Of a stretch of DNA of 64,000 nucleotides, positions 8,211 to 16,549 are shown piece after piece; position 1 is the stretch's first letter, and each line of letters opens with the position of its first letter. Where the stretch lies: positions 3,028,001 through 3,092,000 of the forward strand of contig NZ_CP071794.1 in assembly GCF_017498565.1 (NCBI RefSeq), given 5' to 3'. The position numbers and the translations under genes were made by a program. This DNA comes from Parasphingorhabdus cellanae (lineage in GTDB: Bacteria; Pseudomonadota; Alphaproteobacteria; Sphingomonadales; Sphingomonadaceae). Under the pieces are notes generated by a model, which saw only the letters and a program-made list of their open reading frames with translations, was not told the origin of the DNA and made no database searches.

Positions 8211-8681
8211 CTAAAACGGCACTAGGCCAACAAACTGTTCAGCTTGAAATCCGTTTTTCAATCGCGCCCCTTGCTTAAGCAGGAAGTCGTGGCGAACAAT
8301 CTCAGCCTGTTGCTCAATACCATATTTCTCAAATGGTTTGCCCGGAACCAGTTCGTAATCATAACGACAAAAAGGATGGCGAGAGAGCGGTAGAAATACG
8401 CCTTTCTGGTGTTGCCAGATATGGACCATTTCGTGAATGAACAATCCCTGTAGGTTTAAGTCGCTACTGCCATAATCGTCTCGGAATAGACCGCCTTTGG
8501 GGTGGAACCACATATTCCCATCTGGTGCCATAGTGACGCGCCGAGGATGGAACGGCCACCATTTTCGGTTAAATATCCGAACCTCTGGATAATTGATCGC
8601 ATCACCAAACACTGATCGGCACAACCTTATCTCCGCTTCGGTAAGCGGGCGGCCCGAATTCCCTCCAGCATCCACAATCAC
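8211..8681 (-). CDS. putative zinc metallopeptidase-like protein ('vgr-related' family)
   Basis: The 156-residue protein has a GTG start that directly abuts the stop codon of the upstream PCu(A)C gene, so translation is probably coupled. A HEMVH motif (HExxH) inside LFIHEMVHIWQHQKG suggests a zinc-binding metallopeptidase fold. The distal half contains RYDYELVPGKPFEKYGIEQQAEIVRHDF. Similar proteins are annotated in sphingomonads as vgr-related because of resemblance to a toxin-delivery protein tail; I see no other type VI secretion gene here. No signal peptide is seen. Activity is unproven. Confidence 0.7.
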   Translation of the reverse strand: MIVDAGGNSGRPLTEAEIRLCRSVFGDAINYPEVRIFNRKWWPFHPRRVTMAPDGNMWFHPKGGLFRDDYGSSDLNLQGLFIHEMVHIWQHQKGVFLPLSRHPFCRYDYELVPGKPFEKYGIEQQAEIVRHDFLLKQGARLKNGFQAEQFVGLVPF

Positions 8682-9170
8682 CTATGATGCGCTATCTTCG
8701 TCTGTTGTGTCATCTTCGTCAGCGGTTTCAGCCGCAGCGCCGCCAACTTGTCTGATAACGCCATCGACCTGAATCCGGTCGTCGTTGGAGAAAATGAAGA
8801 TCATCCGTAAAGTGCCGCGTTGGATAGAACCGCTGCCGACGCCCCAGATCATAAGATGTTTGCCGCCAGGCTCAAACTTAACTTTTTCGCCAGCAGGGAC
8901 CGCAACTTCGGTCAAGGTTTGCATCTGTGCCATGCCATCTTTTTCGACCGTTTCGTGCATTTCCATACGCATCACATCATCTGCGATTACGCTGACGAGC
9001 GATACATCGTCCGGACCGCCATGGATCGTCATATATCCGGAGGAAGGATTACCATCGACAGGCGAAAGATTGACGACAACTTCATCAACACGAAGCACAT
9101 CACCTTGGCCGCAGGCACTAAGAAAAATAACCGCAAGGCTTGCAAAAATAATCGAAAGATGTTTCGTCAT
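8682..9170 (-). CDS. PCu(A)C-family copper chaperone lipoprotein
   Basis: The start at 9170 gives a lipoprotein signal peptide MTKHLSIIFASLAVIFLSAC. The longer open frame upstream adds non-protein-like sequence overlapping the dnaK promoter region and was rejected. The 162-residue product shows the PCu(A)C Met/His ligand pattern: MRMEMHE, then MAQMQ, then KHLMIWG. In this family the ligands bind Cu(I) in the periplasm for delivery to cytochrome oxidase. The C-terminus has an added acidic low-complexity tail (TADEDDTTDEDSAS). It is coupled to the metallopeptidase-like gene and divergent from dnaK. Confidence 0.85.
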   Translation of the reverse strand: MTKHLSIIFASLAVIFLSACGQGDVLRVDEVVVNLSPVDGNPSSGYMTIHGGPDDVSLVSVIADDVMRMEMHETVEKDGMAQMQTLTEVAVPAGEKVKFEPGGKHLMIWGVGSGSIQRGTLRMIFIFSNDDRIQVDGVIRQVGGAAAETADEDDTTDEDSAS

Positions 9171-9249
9171 GACTCGCAGAAAACTCCTGAATTTGGGGGC
9201 TGTTAGATCGTTTCTCAATATGTACAGCCTCCTGGTGCCTGTGCCAAGA

Positions 9250-9277
9250 CTTGTGCCAAAGAAAATGCCACCTATAT
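9250..9277 (+). promoter_or_regulatory. RpoH (sigma32) heat-shock promoter of dnaKJ
   Basis: CTTG at 9250-9253 and CCTATAT at 9271-9277 are separated by exactly 17 bases. This matches the alphaproteobacterial RpoH consensus as I know it (CTTG-N17/18-CYTATNT). The predicted transcription start is near 9284, giving a dnaK leader of about 85 bases. The site also lies upstream of the divergent copper-chaperone gene. Confidence 0.75.
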
Positions 9278-9369
9278 CCCAATTCGAAGCCGTAACGGTG
9301 CCAATTGAAAAGGGCCGGGCGGTTATTTTGCTAATTATAGAAAATACTTGAAATTGAATTGAGGGAAAA

Positions 9370-11316
9370 ATGGCTAAAGTTATCGGTATTGATTTGGGCA
9401 CCACCAACAGCTGTGTTGCCGTTATGGACGGCGGCAAGCCGAAAGTTATTGAAAATGCAGAAGGCGCGCGGACGACACCGTCGGTTGTGGCCTTTGCCAA
9501 AGACGGCGAGCGGCTGATCGGCCAACCGGCCAAGCGCCAGGCGGTCACCAATCCGGAAAGTACGATTTTCGCGGTGAAACGTCTCATCGGTCGTCGCTTT
9601 GATGATCCGATGACGAAGAAAGATATGAAGCTCGTCCCTTATGAAATTGTCAAAGGTTCCAATGGCGATGCATGGGTAAAGGCTGGCGGTGAAGATTATT
9701 CTCCCGCGCAGATTTCGGCTTTCACGCTTCAGAAAATGAAAGAAACTGCCGAGGGCTATCTTGGTGAGACCGTTACACAGGCCGTTATCACGGTTCCTGC
9801 TTATTTTAATGATGCCCAGCGTCAAGCAACGAAGGATGCTGGTAAAATTGCCGGTCTGGAAGTGCTCCGTATTATTAACGAGCCAACGGCTGCGGCTTTG
9901 GCTTACGGTCTTGAGAAAAATGACGGCAAAACCATCGCGGTCTATGACCTTGGTGGCGGTACGTTTGATATCTCGATCCTTGAAATTGGTGATGGCGTTT
10001 TTGAAGTAAAGTCCACTAATGGTGATACGTTTCTTGGCGGTGAAGATTTTGATGCCAAGGTCGTTGAATTTCTGGCGGAAGATTTTAAAAAAACCGAAAG
10101 CATTGACCTGACCCAGGACAAGCTGGCGCTGCAACGTTTGAAAGAAGCCGCAGAAAAGGCGAAGATTGAATTGTCTTCGGCTCAGACCACAGAGGTCAAT
10201 CTGCCATTTATTACGGCTGACCAAAACGGTCCCAAGCATCTGGTAAAATCGATAACCCGCTCCGACCTTGAAAAACTGGTCGGTGACTTGATCAAACGGA
10301 CGCTTGATCCTTGTAAAAAGGCATTGAAGGACGCTGGTATCAGTGCATCAGAGATTGATGATGTTGTGATGGTCGGCGGCATGACCCGTATGCCCAAAGT
10401 TCGTGAAACCGTGCAGGAATTTTTCGGCAAAGAACCTCATACTGGTGTAAACCCTGATGAAGTGGTTGCCATGGGTGCTGCTATCCAAGCCGGCGTTTTG
10501 CAAGGCGATGTCAAAGATGTTCTTTTGCTCGACGTGACGCCATTGTCATTGGGCATCGAAACCCTTGGCGGTGTTTTCACCCGTATGATCGACCGCAATA
10601 CGACGATCCCGACGAAAAAGTCGCAGGTCTATTCAACCGCTGATGATAATCAGCAAGCCGTGACCATTCGCGTATTCCAAGGCGAGCGTGAAATGGCTGC
10701 CGACAACAAGATGCTCGGCAATTTCGATCTGGTTGGTATTCCGCCAGCGCCGCGCGGTGTGCCGCAAATTGATGTGACGTTTGATATTGATGCCAATGGT
10801 ATCGTGAACGTTTCCGCCAAGGATAAAGGCACTGGCAAAGAACAGCAGATCAAGATCCAGGCTTCTGGTGGTCTGAGCGATACTGATATCGATCAGATGG
10901 TCGAGGATGCTGAAAAATTTGCGGAAGAAGACAAAAAGCGGCGTGAAGAGGCGGAAGCCAAAAACAATGCCGAAAGCCTTGTCCACACGACCGAGAAGCA
11001 ATTGTCCGAACATGGCGACAAGATTGATGCCGATTTGAAAGGTCAGATCGAAGAAGCCGTCAAGGAAACCAAAGAAGCCATCGAAAGTGGTGATCCGGAA
11101 GCGATGAAGACCAAGTCAGAAGCACTGGCGCAGGTTTCCATGCAAATGGGTCAGAAAATCTACGAAGCCGAGCAAGCTGCTGGCGGTGATGCTGCAGATG
11201 CAGCGGCAGCCGACGCAGCAGCCAAGGCAGATGATGATGTTGTAGATGCCGAGTTTTCCGAAGTGGACGATAGCGACGACGCTGATTCTGATAAAAAAGA
11301 AAAAGCGGCCGAGTAA
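9370..11316 (+). CDS. dnaK: molecular chaperone DnaK (Hsp70)
   Basis: DnaK is the cytoplasmic ATP-dependent Hsp70 chaperone working with DnaJ and GrpE. The 648 residues are full length. The protein opens with [19 protein letters not shown], carries the adenosine and phosphate motifs ([14 protein letters not shown], near residue 195) and the linker [12 protein letters not shown] near residue 390. The substrate-binding and helical lid domains follow and the tail is acidic and Ala/Asp-rich. A GAGGGAA ribosome binding site precedes the ATG. An RpoH promoter lies 100 bases upstream, and dnaJ follows after an inverted-repeat element. Confidence 0.99.
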   Translation: MAKVIGIDLGTTNSCVAVMDGGKPKVIENAEGARTTPSVVAFAKDGERLIGQPAKRQAVTNPESTIFAVKRLIGRRFDDPMTKKDMKLVPYEIVKGSNGDAWVKAGGEDYSPAQISAFTLQKMKETAEGYLGETVTQAVITVPAYFNDAQRQATKDAGKIAGLEVLRIINEPTAAALAYGLEKNDGKTIAVYDLGGGTFDISILEIGDGVFEVKSTNGDTFLGGEDFDAKVVEFLAEDFKKTESIDLTQDKLALQRLKEAAEKAKIELSSAQTTEVNLPFITADQNGPKHLVKSITRSDLEKLVGDLIKRTLDPCKKALKDAGISASEIDDVVMVGGMTRMPKVRETVQEFFGKEPHTGVNPDEVVAMGAAIQAGVLQGDVKDVLLLDVTPLSLGIETLGGVFTRMIDRNTTIPTKKSQVYSTADDNQQAVTIRVFQGEREMAADNKMLGNFDLVGIPPAPRGVPQIDVTFDIDANGIVNVSAKDKGTGKEQQIKIQASGGLSDTDIDQMVEDAEKFAEEDKKRREEAEAKNNAESLVHTTEKQLSEHGDKIDADLKGQIEEAVKETKEAIESGDPEAMKTKSEALAQVSMQMGQKIYEAEQAAGGDAADAAAADAAAKADDDVVDAEFSEVDDSDDADSDKKEKAAE

Positions 11317-11334
11317 TGCGACATATGGTGTATT

Positions 11335-11398
11335 CCCGCGCAGGCGGGAATCTCCTCTGGCAAGCGCCATTGGTTGAGGAGGCCCCCGCCTGCGCGGG
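11335..11398. repeat. REP-like inverted repeat pair between dnaK and dnaJ
   Basis: The arm CCCGCGCAGGCGGG (11335-11348) is exactly complementary to CCCGCCTGCGCGGG (11385-11398), with 36 bases between them. Each arm is also close to a palindrome by itself, so two small hairpins or one large one can form. GC-rich units of this sort are dispersed repeats in many sphingomonad genomes. In this position the structure could reduce or stabilise the downstream dnaJ part of the message. Confidence 0.8.
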
Positions 11399-11443
11399 GG
11401 CACAGCTTTTGAGTATATGTAAAGCTTCGGGGGAAGCAGAGTA

Positions 11444-12598
11444 ATGGCAACCGAAATAGACTATTATGAACAGCTTCAGGTTGATCGCGGCTGCGACGGC
11501 GCGACGCTGAAATCATCCTATCGCAAACTGGCGATGAAATACCATCCTGATAAAAACCCTGGTGACGCTGCTGCGGAAGCCAAATTCAAGTCGATCAGCG
11601 AAGCCTATGATGTGCTGAAAGATCCTCAGAAGCGGGCTGCTTATGATCAATATGGCCATGCGGCTTTCACCAACGGTGGTGGCAATAATGCTGGCGGGGG
11701 CGGTTTTGGCGGTGCGGCGTTCAACGATATTGGCGATATTTTCGAAACGATCTTTGGCGGCGGCGCAGCTGGCGGCGGCTTTGGCGGTCAACAGCAACAA
11801 CGCGGCCCAGCGCGTGGTGCAGATTTGCGCTACGATATGGAAATCTCACTGGAAGATGCTTTTCATGGCAAGCAAACCGAAATCGAAATTGATGTATCGG
11901 TGGGCTGCGATGAATGTGATGGATCCGGTGCAGAGCCTGGTACAGGCGTAAAAACCTGCAACATGTGTAATGGTCACGGCAAGGTTCGTGCGCAACAAGG
12001 CTTTTTCGTCGTCGAGCGCACCTGTGCCAGCTGTCAGGGTCGCGGCGAAGTGATCGAGAGTCCTTGCCATGTCTGTCTCGGTGAAGGCCGGGTCGATAGA
12101 CCACAGGCGTTGGAAGTTGAGATACCGGCCGGTGTGGATAGTGGCACGCGCATCCGGCTATCTGGCAAAGGCGAAGCGGGTGCACGGGGCGCCCCTGCCG
12201 GTGACCTCTATATTTTCATCCACCTAGCGCGCCACGATCTTTTCGAGCGCGAAGGCACGACTCTATTTACCCGCGCGCCGATTAGCTTTTCGGTGGCAGC
12301 GCTGGGAGGAGAAATTGTGATTCCCGGTCTTGATGGGACCAAACATGAAATCCGTATCCCTGCAGGTATTCAATCCGGCAAACAAATCCGCCAACGCGGC
12401 GCCGGCATGCCTGTCCTGCGAGGAAGAGGCAACGGCGACATGGTTGTTCAAATAGAGGTTGAAACGCCCACAAAATTATCCTCCCGGCAAAAAGAATTAC
12501 TACGTGAATTTCAAGAGACCGAGACGGGTGACGAAAGTCCAAATAGCAGCGGTTTCTTTTCAAAAATCAAAGAAGCCTGGGACGGCTTGGCAGATTAG
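11444..12598 (+). CDS. dnaJ: co-chaperone DnaJ (Hsp40)
   Basis: DnaJ stimulates the DnaK ATPase and delivers substrates. The 384-residue type I protein has the J domain (residues 1-70, HPD in KYHPDKNPGD) and a Gly/Phe-rich region about 75-120. Four CxxCxGxG zinc repeats follow (CDECDGSG, CNMCNGHG, CASCQGRG, CHVCLGEG), then the two C-terminal beta domains. The gene lies 127 bases after dnaK and probably shares the RpoH promoter. Confidence 0.98.
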   Translation: MATEIDYYEQLQVDRGCDGATLKSSYRKLAMKYHPDKNPGDAAAEAKFKSISEAYDVLKDPQKRAAYDQYGHAAFTNGGGNNAGGGGFGGAAFNDIGDIFETIFGGGAAGGGFGGQQQQRGPARGADLRYDMEISLEDAFHGKQTEIEIDVSVGCDECDGSGAEPGTGVKTCNMCNGHGKVRAQQGFFVVERTCASCQGRGEVIESPCHVCLGEGRVDRPQALEVEIPAGVDSGTRIRLSGKGEAGARGAPAGDLYIFIHLARHDLFEREGTTLFTRAPISFSVAALGGEIVIPGLDGTKHEIRIPAGIQSGKQIRQRGAGMPVLRGRGNGDMVVQIEVETPTKLSSRQKELLREFQETETGDESPNSSGFFSKIKEAWDGLAD

Positions 12599-12642
12599 GA
12601 AGCCGAACACTATTGTGTGAGGATGTTTTTCGTCGACAGAAT

Positions 12643-12829
12643 ATTTTGCTGTTTCGCAAAATCACTGGACAGTGATCATTATGGCAATGAGATTGAAATC
12701 TAAGAAAGGGGCGATCCAGTAAGGACCAGCAGACAGAAATCGCCCCTTTCAGATTCCTACTAAACTGTCCGCTTCATTGTGGGGATGATTAGCGCGGGGT
12801 TTAGCCGGTATAAGGCAGTTCGCACTGCC
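12643..12829 (+). other. cluster of four inverted repeats downstream of dnaJ (terminator and/or small RNA)
   Basis: There is no convincing gene in 12599-12972, but the stretch is rich in structure. ATTTTGC/GCAAAAT arms (12643-12649, 12656-12662) surround a 6-base loop and could end the dnaKJ transcript. ATCACTG/CAGTGAT arms occupy 12661-12676. A long hairpin follows, with GAAAGGGGCGAT near 12704-12715 pairing with ATCGCCCCTTTC at 12739-12750, extended by AATCT/AGATT. A small hairpin GGCAGT/ACTGCC lies at 12814-12829. None has a clear run of T after it. A non-coding RNA is possible but not shown. Confidence 0.55.
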
Positions 12830-12972
12830 CGAAAATATATACGGCTCTGCTTCGCAGTGATTAACAGCCGAATTAATTTTTATCTGATGATTTTTCTATA
12901 TTCAGGGAGAATATCAATTCGATGATATTTTCCACCCGATACTGAGCGCTATTTTGTAGGCGGATTAGATTT

Positions 12973-13134
12973 TTAAGGCTGCTCCAGACAGTCGATCGCT
13001 TCTGCTACTTTAATGGCTGGTACGGATAGGTCCTGTTTATCAAGTTCTAAGAGCAAATCCTGCAGCGAGGTAACAATTTTATCCGTTTCTAGAGCATTGT
13101 TGGTGAACGCGCTATTCTCGTTACCGTCTTTCAT
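12973..13134 (-). CDS. 53-residue helical protein, paralogue of the 16.6 kb small protein
   Basis: The gene has a GGAG site about 6 bases before its ATG. The product is acidic at the N-terminus and then predicted helical: KIVTSLQDLLLELDKQ, a short loop, and VPAIKVAEAIDCLEQ. A 59-residue protein at 16550-16729 on the same strand has the same layout (DLIENLEDILSKLDG, then AIAAIKIEEAINALQRL), which argues that both are real. The function is unknown; small helical pairs of this kind often act as protein-protein adaptors or anti-regulators. A 16-bp palindrome lies between it and the divergent LuxR-type gene. Confidence 0.65.
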   Translation of the reverse strand: MKDGNENSAFTNNALETDKIVTSLQDLLLELDKQDLSVPAIKVAEAIDCLEQP

Positions 13135-13254
13135 TTATTGCTCCATTATCTCTGGTAACCAGATCGATCAGGTGGACATATTGCGTTCCGGACCTGATCT
13201 GTGCTTGTGATTAAGCAGTCTATTATGAACGTAATCTGTCACAATGTGTAAAAT

Positions 13255-13270
13255 TCTATTCTAGAATAGA
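13255..13270. promoter_or_regulatory. 16-bp perfect palindrome, candidate operator
   Basis: TCTATTCTAGAATAGA is perfectly self-complementary. It lies in the 349-base divergent gap between the small helical protein gene (minus) and the LuxR-type gene (plus), where a shared operator would be expected. It is not an alphaproteobacterial LexA site (GAAC-N7-GAAC). The bound protein is unknown. The rest of the gap is AT-rich with nothing else recognised. Confidence 0.45.
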
Positions 13271-13483
13271 TTAAATCTATCAATAAGCCAAAAAATGCCA
13301 AGTTTATGTGCAATAGTGATAATGGAAAAACGACCGAATAAAGACTATATGGATGAAAGAGTAAGAAGATCGCATGTTGGGGGTATATGATCGCTCATCG
13401 GTCGAAATCAGGTTTAGTCCGATGGCCGGTTGCTTATAACCGATAGGGAAGCTATATTAATAAGGTATTTTGGGGAATACAGT

Positions 13484-13996
13484 TTGGACCAGTTTGAATT
13501 AGAGTCAGCGCGGGTCGCAAAATTAACTGCGAAGCAGCGCGAATGCCTGCATCTGGTAGTACTCAGAAAATCATCAAAAGAGATTGCCCGGATATTGGAC
13601 ATATCCAAGCCAGCCGTGGACCAACGTCTTGATAGCGCGCGGCGGACACTGGATGTAGCGTCACGTGATGAGGCCGCAATTGTCTTTGCCCGCGCCGCTG
13701 GAGACTATGATCGGATCATATATGATCCGGCCTATCTTCCCAATCAACCCGATTCCAGCGCAAAAGCAAGTCAGGGCGAACAACCACAATCGTTCATGTT
13801 AGAAGAAGCAGCCGTACCATACGACTTCAACTCGACGCATGATTCTGATCTTTGGCTGCAAGCCCTGAAGGAACCGAGTGGTGATCTGGGTACCGTTCAA
13901 AGACTAGCTATCATTGTCGGCATGACCGTCGGCATCTTGGCAATTGTTTTGATCGGTCTAGCCGTCTCTCAGTCTCTTTCAGGTCTACTGGGCTAA
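13484..13996 (+). CDS. LuxR-type HTH protein with C-terminal membrane anchor
   Basis: A LuxR/GerE helix-turn-helix occupies the N-terminal part: LTAKQRECLHLVVLRKSSKEIARILDIS, then KPAVDQRLDSARRTL. After a polar linker the C-terminus is a single membrane helix (LAIIVGMTVGILAIVLIGLAV). There is no receiver or autoinducer domain, so this is a membrane-tethered DNA-binding protein. I chose TTG at 13484 because GGGGA lies 8 bases before it; the frame stays open to a TTG at 13430, which lacks such a site. It heads a co-directional group of accessory genes. Confidence 0.75.
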   Translation: MDQFELESARVAKLTAKQRECLHLVVLRKSSKEIARILDISKPAVDQRLDSARRTLDVASRDEAAIVFARAAGDYDRIIYDPAYLPNQPDSSAKASQGEQPQSFMLEEAAVPYDFNSTHDSDLWLQALKEPSGDLGTVQRLAIIVGMTVGILAIVLIGLAVSQSLSGLLG

Positions 13997-14063
13997 CCAA
14001 GCCAAGGCAGGCCTACCTTAAATTTAATTTTTTGGAATTCGCGTTTCGCGGAAAGGGAATCTT

Positions 14064-14405
14064 ATGTCTTACGAAATCAAAAAAGCTACAGATCAAATCG
14101 GCCAAGATATGCCGCACAGCGAATATAGCATTGATCAGGCGCTTGTCTCTGTATCTAACTTGATGTCTACACTCGTGAATGCACGACTTTCTACAGGCGT
14201 GCCTGCTTCTACCGGCCAGGCCGCGATTTTACGGCTTGCTAAGGCGCAAATGGCGCTTGTCGATGCCAGCAGTGACATATTGCGTGTCCATGGCGAACTT
14301 AAAAAAGTCGGCAAGGAATATGCTTGGGGTGATATGCATGAAGACTGCCCGCCAGCAGCTCAAGCAGCGGATAAAGATGACAATCGTCTCTCGATAGTCG
14401 CCTGA
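14064..14405 (+). CDS. conserved helical protein of unknown function
   Basis: The 113-residue protein begins MSYEIKKATDQIG and has an AAAGGGAA ribosome binding site. It is predicted to be all-alpha without a membrane helix or signal peptide. The middle (AAILRLAKAQMALVDASSDILRVHGELKKVGKEY) looks like an amphipathic coiled helix of the kind that binds other helices. It follows the membrane-anchored LuxR-type gene by 67 bases, an association I believe recurs in sphingomonads. No function can be assigned. Confidence 0.7.
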   Translation: MSYEIKKATDQIGQDMPHSEYSIDQALVSVSNLMSTLVNARLSTGVPASTGQAAILRLAKAQMALVDASSDILRVHGELKKVGKEYAWGDMHEDCPPAAQAADKDDNRLSIVA

Positions 14406-14452
14406 GTTAGCAAGGTGTTGACTATGATGCTTCGGCATGTTCCTCTTATGCA

Positions 14453-14893
14453 ATGCGAACAGCAATATTCTTTCTTCTCCTCTGTACAACTATATTTTAC
14501 GCGTTGTACCGGGGAGGAGCGCCGGAGCGGTCTATTGCGTCCATCCTCTTGGCCGGCGTTTTGTTGGACCCCATGGTTCACACCTTCACGCCAGTCGAAT
14601 ATACGGAAATGGATCCTGGGCATTTTATCATCGATTTGTTCGTTTGGGTTGGTGTGCTCACAGTGGCGCTTCGTGCCAGAAGATTTTGGCCGTTATGCGT
14701 AACGTCGCTGCAAACTATCTCGCTGGTTGCGCACGTGGTAAAGCTGATGGATGTGTCGATACACCCGCAGGCATATCTCATCATGCAAGTCGCTTCCTCC
14801 TATCTTCTGCTAATAACGATGGCGCTAGGAACTTATTACCACCAGCGCAGATTGACGACACACGGCACCGATCCTGCTTGGCGAAGTACCTAA
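14453..14893 (+). CDS. four-helix membrane protein of unknown function
   Basis: The 146-residue protein has about four hydrophobic segments: AIFFLLLCTTIFYAL, SIASILLAGVLLDPMV, FIIDLFVWVGVLTVAL and a pair around LIMQVASSYLLLITMALG. RARRFWPLC separates the third and fourth. A truncated second copy of its 3' half follows immediately, covering the FWPLC to WRS region. The protein is presumably in the inner membrane. The function is unknown. Confidence 0.75.
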   Translation: MRTAIFFLLLCTTIFYALYRGGAPERSIASILLAGVLLDPMVHTFTPVEYTEMDPGHFIIDLFVWVGVLTVALRARRFWPLCVTSLQTISLVAHVVKLMDVSIHPQAYLIMQVASSYLLLITMALGTYYHQRRLTTHGTDPAWRST

Positions 14894-14912
14894 GCGTGCA
14901 GTCACCGGTTCG

Positions 14913-15170
14913 TATTTCGCGATCTGGTTTGCGTTTTTTGCAGTTGCGATGCGAGCGAGAAGGTTTTGGCCATTATGCGTAGTCTCGCTACAAACAATAG
15001 CCTTGGTAGGACATTTGGCAAAGCTGATGGACGTGTCGATACACCCGCAGGCATATTACATCATGCAAGTCGCCTCTTCCTATCCCTTGCTGATAATTCT
15101 CGCGGTGGGGACATATTGTCATCAGCGCAGGCTGAAAACCAACGGGATGGATCCGTCCTGGCGCAGCTGA
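14913..15170 (+). pseudogene. 5'-truncated tandem copy of the four-helix membrane protein gene
   Basis: The frame reads YFAIWFAFFAVAMRARRFWPLCVVSLQT and continues to DPSWRS and a stop, matching the second half of the preceding gene closely. The first helix pair is missing and the only ATG (14949) lies inside the third helix, so it is probably a decayed partial duplication. A short two-helix product cannot be excluded. The upstream part of the RadC-like reading frame overlaps this copy in another frame. Confidence 0.6.
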
Positions 15171-15742
15171 TAGCGTCAGTAGCCCCTGATCAGGCTACGA
15201 CGCTATCGGAAGCGCTGTTAAAGGAGTTTGGATCGATTGGACGAATTCTGTCGGAATCAGAAGAGGCGTTACGGCGTGTATTAGGGTCGCAGGACGCCGT
15301 GATCAATCTTTTGATGGCGACAGAAAAGCTCTTCATGGCGCAGTTGCAAAATGAGCTGCCGAAAAAGCTGATATCGGCAACAGACGAAAAGTTGATCAGA
15401 TATTTGCAGGCCAGCATGGGCTCGCTTGCCACTGAGACTATGCGCGTGTTGTTTCTGGATAATGTAAACCATTTGATTAGCGATCAGATCTTTGGAAATG
15501 GTTCACCTAGCAAGGTGCTTGTACAACCACGAAGCATATTGAAAAGAGCTCTGGAGTTGAATGCCAGCGCAATCATTCTGGTTCATAACCATCCTGGGGG
15601 TAATGTGCAGCCCAGTCAGTCGGACGTAAAGTTTACGATGCTGATTAAGACCCTTTGCCGCGAACTGGAAATAAAATTGCACGACCATATCGTCATAGGT
15701 GGCAGCAAATGGTCAAGTTTTCGAAAGATGAAATTGTTATGA
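15116..15742 (+). CDS. RadC-like JAB/MPN-domain protein
   Basis: The product carries an N-terminal helix-hairpin-helix-like segment (LLKEFGSIGRILSESEEALRRVLG) and a C-terminal JAB domain. The domain has the metal ligands of the JAMM motif: ILVHNHPGGNVQPSQSD gives HxH and a downstream Asp. The family is named RadC but its biochemical role is unresolved. The start is uncertain. The frame opens at 14966, but its first 50 residues are an out-of-frame reading of the duplicated membrane gene. TTG at 15116 has GGTGGGG a few bases upstream and is the most sensible. Its stop overlaps the next gene's ATG (ATGA). Confidence 0.75.
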   Translation: MSSAQAENQRDGSVLAQLIASVAPDQATTLSEALLKEFGSIGRILSESEEALRRVLGSQDAVINLLMATEKLFMAQLQNELPKKLISATDEKLIRYLQASMGSLATETMRVLFLDNVNHLISDQIFGNGSPSKVLVQPRSILKRALELNASAIILVHNHPGGNVQPSQSDVKFTMLIKTLCRELEIKLHDHIVIGGSKWSSFRKMKLL

Positions 15743-16080
15743 CGGACCAGCTATTGGCCAATACTGTCGAGAGCGCCAGAAAGCTACTCGACAGACAACG
15801 AAAAAGAGGCTTGTTTTTCGCCAATAATGTCATCTTTGGCGATCCGGCTTGGGAATTGTTGCTGGCATTATATATCGAAACGGAACAGCATGATTGTGTG
15901 AAGAAAGGTGATCTTTACGAGGGGCTATCAGTTTCTACTTCCATAGCATCTCGCTGGCTTACTGTATTTCTCGACCAAGGTTATATTGAGATTTGCGAAA
16001 ATCGCGGACCGGATTTTGTACGGTTGACGCAAGATGCTCAAACCGAATGTACGGACTATTTGAATTCCATGCGGGAATAA
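15739..16080 (+). CDS. MarR-like winged-helix protein
   Basis: The 113-residue protein starts at the ATG of an ATGA overlap with the RadC-like gene, so the two are translationally coupled. Residues 35-105 form a winged helix: WELLLALYIETEQ, GDLYEGLSVSTSIASRWLTVFLDQGYIEI, then the wing and VRLTQDAQTECTDYL. A short basic N-terminal helix (ARKLLDRQRKRG) precedes it. A larger protein at 54830-55360 in this window has the same domain order and is probably a relative. It likely binds DNA; the targets are unknown. Confidence 0.75.
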   Translation: MTDQLLANTVESARKLLDRQRKRGLFFANNVIFGDPAWELLLALYIETEQHDCVKKGDLYEGLSVSTSIASRWLTVFLDQGYIEICENRGPDFVRLTQDAQTECTDYLNSMRE

Positions 16081-16176
16081 AATAATCGCTGACACAAAGA
16101 ACAGCCAGCACAGATATTAACTTCTCGGACATTCACACGTTACTCGTTCTGATATTTCACTATCAGAGGGTGCAAC

Positions 16177-16488
16177 ATGACACAAAGAGCCCGCTTAGTC
16201 GGCTCTCAACTTGTATCGAAATGGCTGATCGCCTTTTTCATCATATTGCTCGGTAGCCTATCTTTTCCCACAAAGGCCGAATCGGGCACTGCCGGTGACC
16301 AAGCCTCTAAAGCCACAGTTGTCGCTCGGGCACAAATTCAAAAGGGCGTTGAATTACGTTCCGACAATTTTGCAAACACGAAGGGCTCCAACAGCCTTAA
16401 TTTACCCGACATTAGTATGCATGAATGTGATTTTGAGGCCCGCCGGATGATCAAAAATTGCGTCTTAATCATATATGAAAGTCAGTAG
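16177..16488 (+). CDS. small exported protein of unknown function
   Basis: A GAGGG site precedes the ATG. The 103-residue precursor has a basic start, a strong hydrophobic core (WLIAFFIILLGSLSF) and a plausible cleavage after TKA, so it is probably periplasmic. The mature part includes VVARAQIQKGVELRSDNF, reminiscent of SAF-domain beta-strands as in FlgA. A Cys-containing end (MHECDFEARRMIKNCVLIIYE) could form a disulphide. No function can be assigned. Confidence 0.65.
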   Translation: MTQRARLVGSQLVSKWLIAFFIILLGSLSFPTKAESGTAGDQASKATVVARAQIQKGVELRSDNFANTKGSNSLNLPDISMHECDFEARRMIKNCVLIIYESQ

Positions 16489-16549
16489 CTGAAGAGATAA
16501 GAGGAGCTTGAGTTTCCATGCATCGGCATAGCCATTGCTACTCGTTCAA

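Noticed and set aside
11335..11398. Intrinsic terminator after dnaK
   Set aside because: The arms are 36 bases apart, each is self-complementary and no T-run follows; it fits a dispersed REP-like repeat better.
14437..14982. 181-residue open frame over the four-helix membrane gene
   Set aside because: It is an alternative frame of the membrane gene and its repeat; its apparent paralogy to the start of the RadC-like frame comes only from the DNA duplication.
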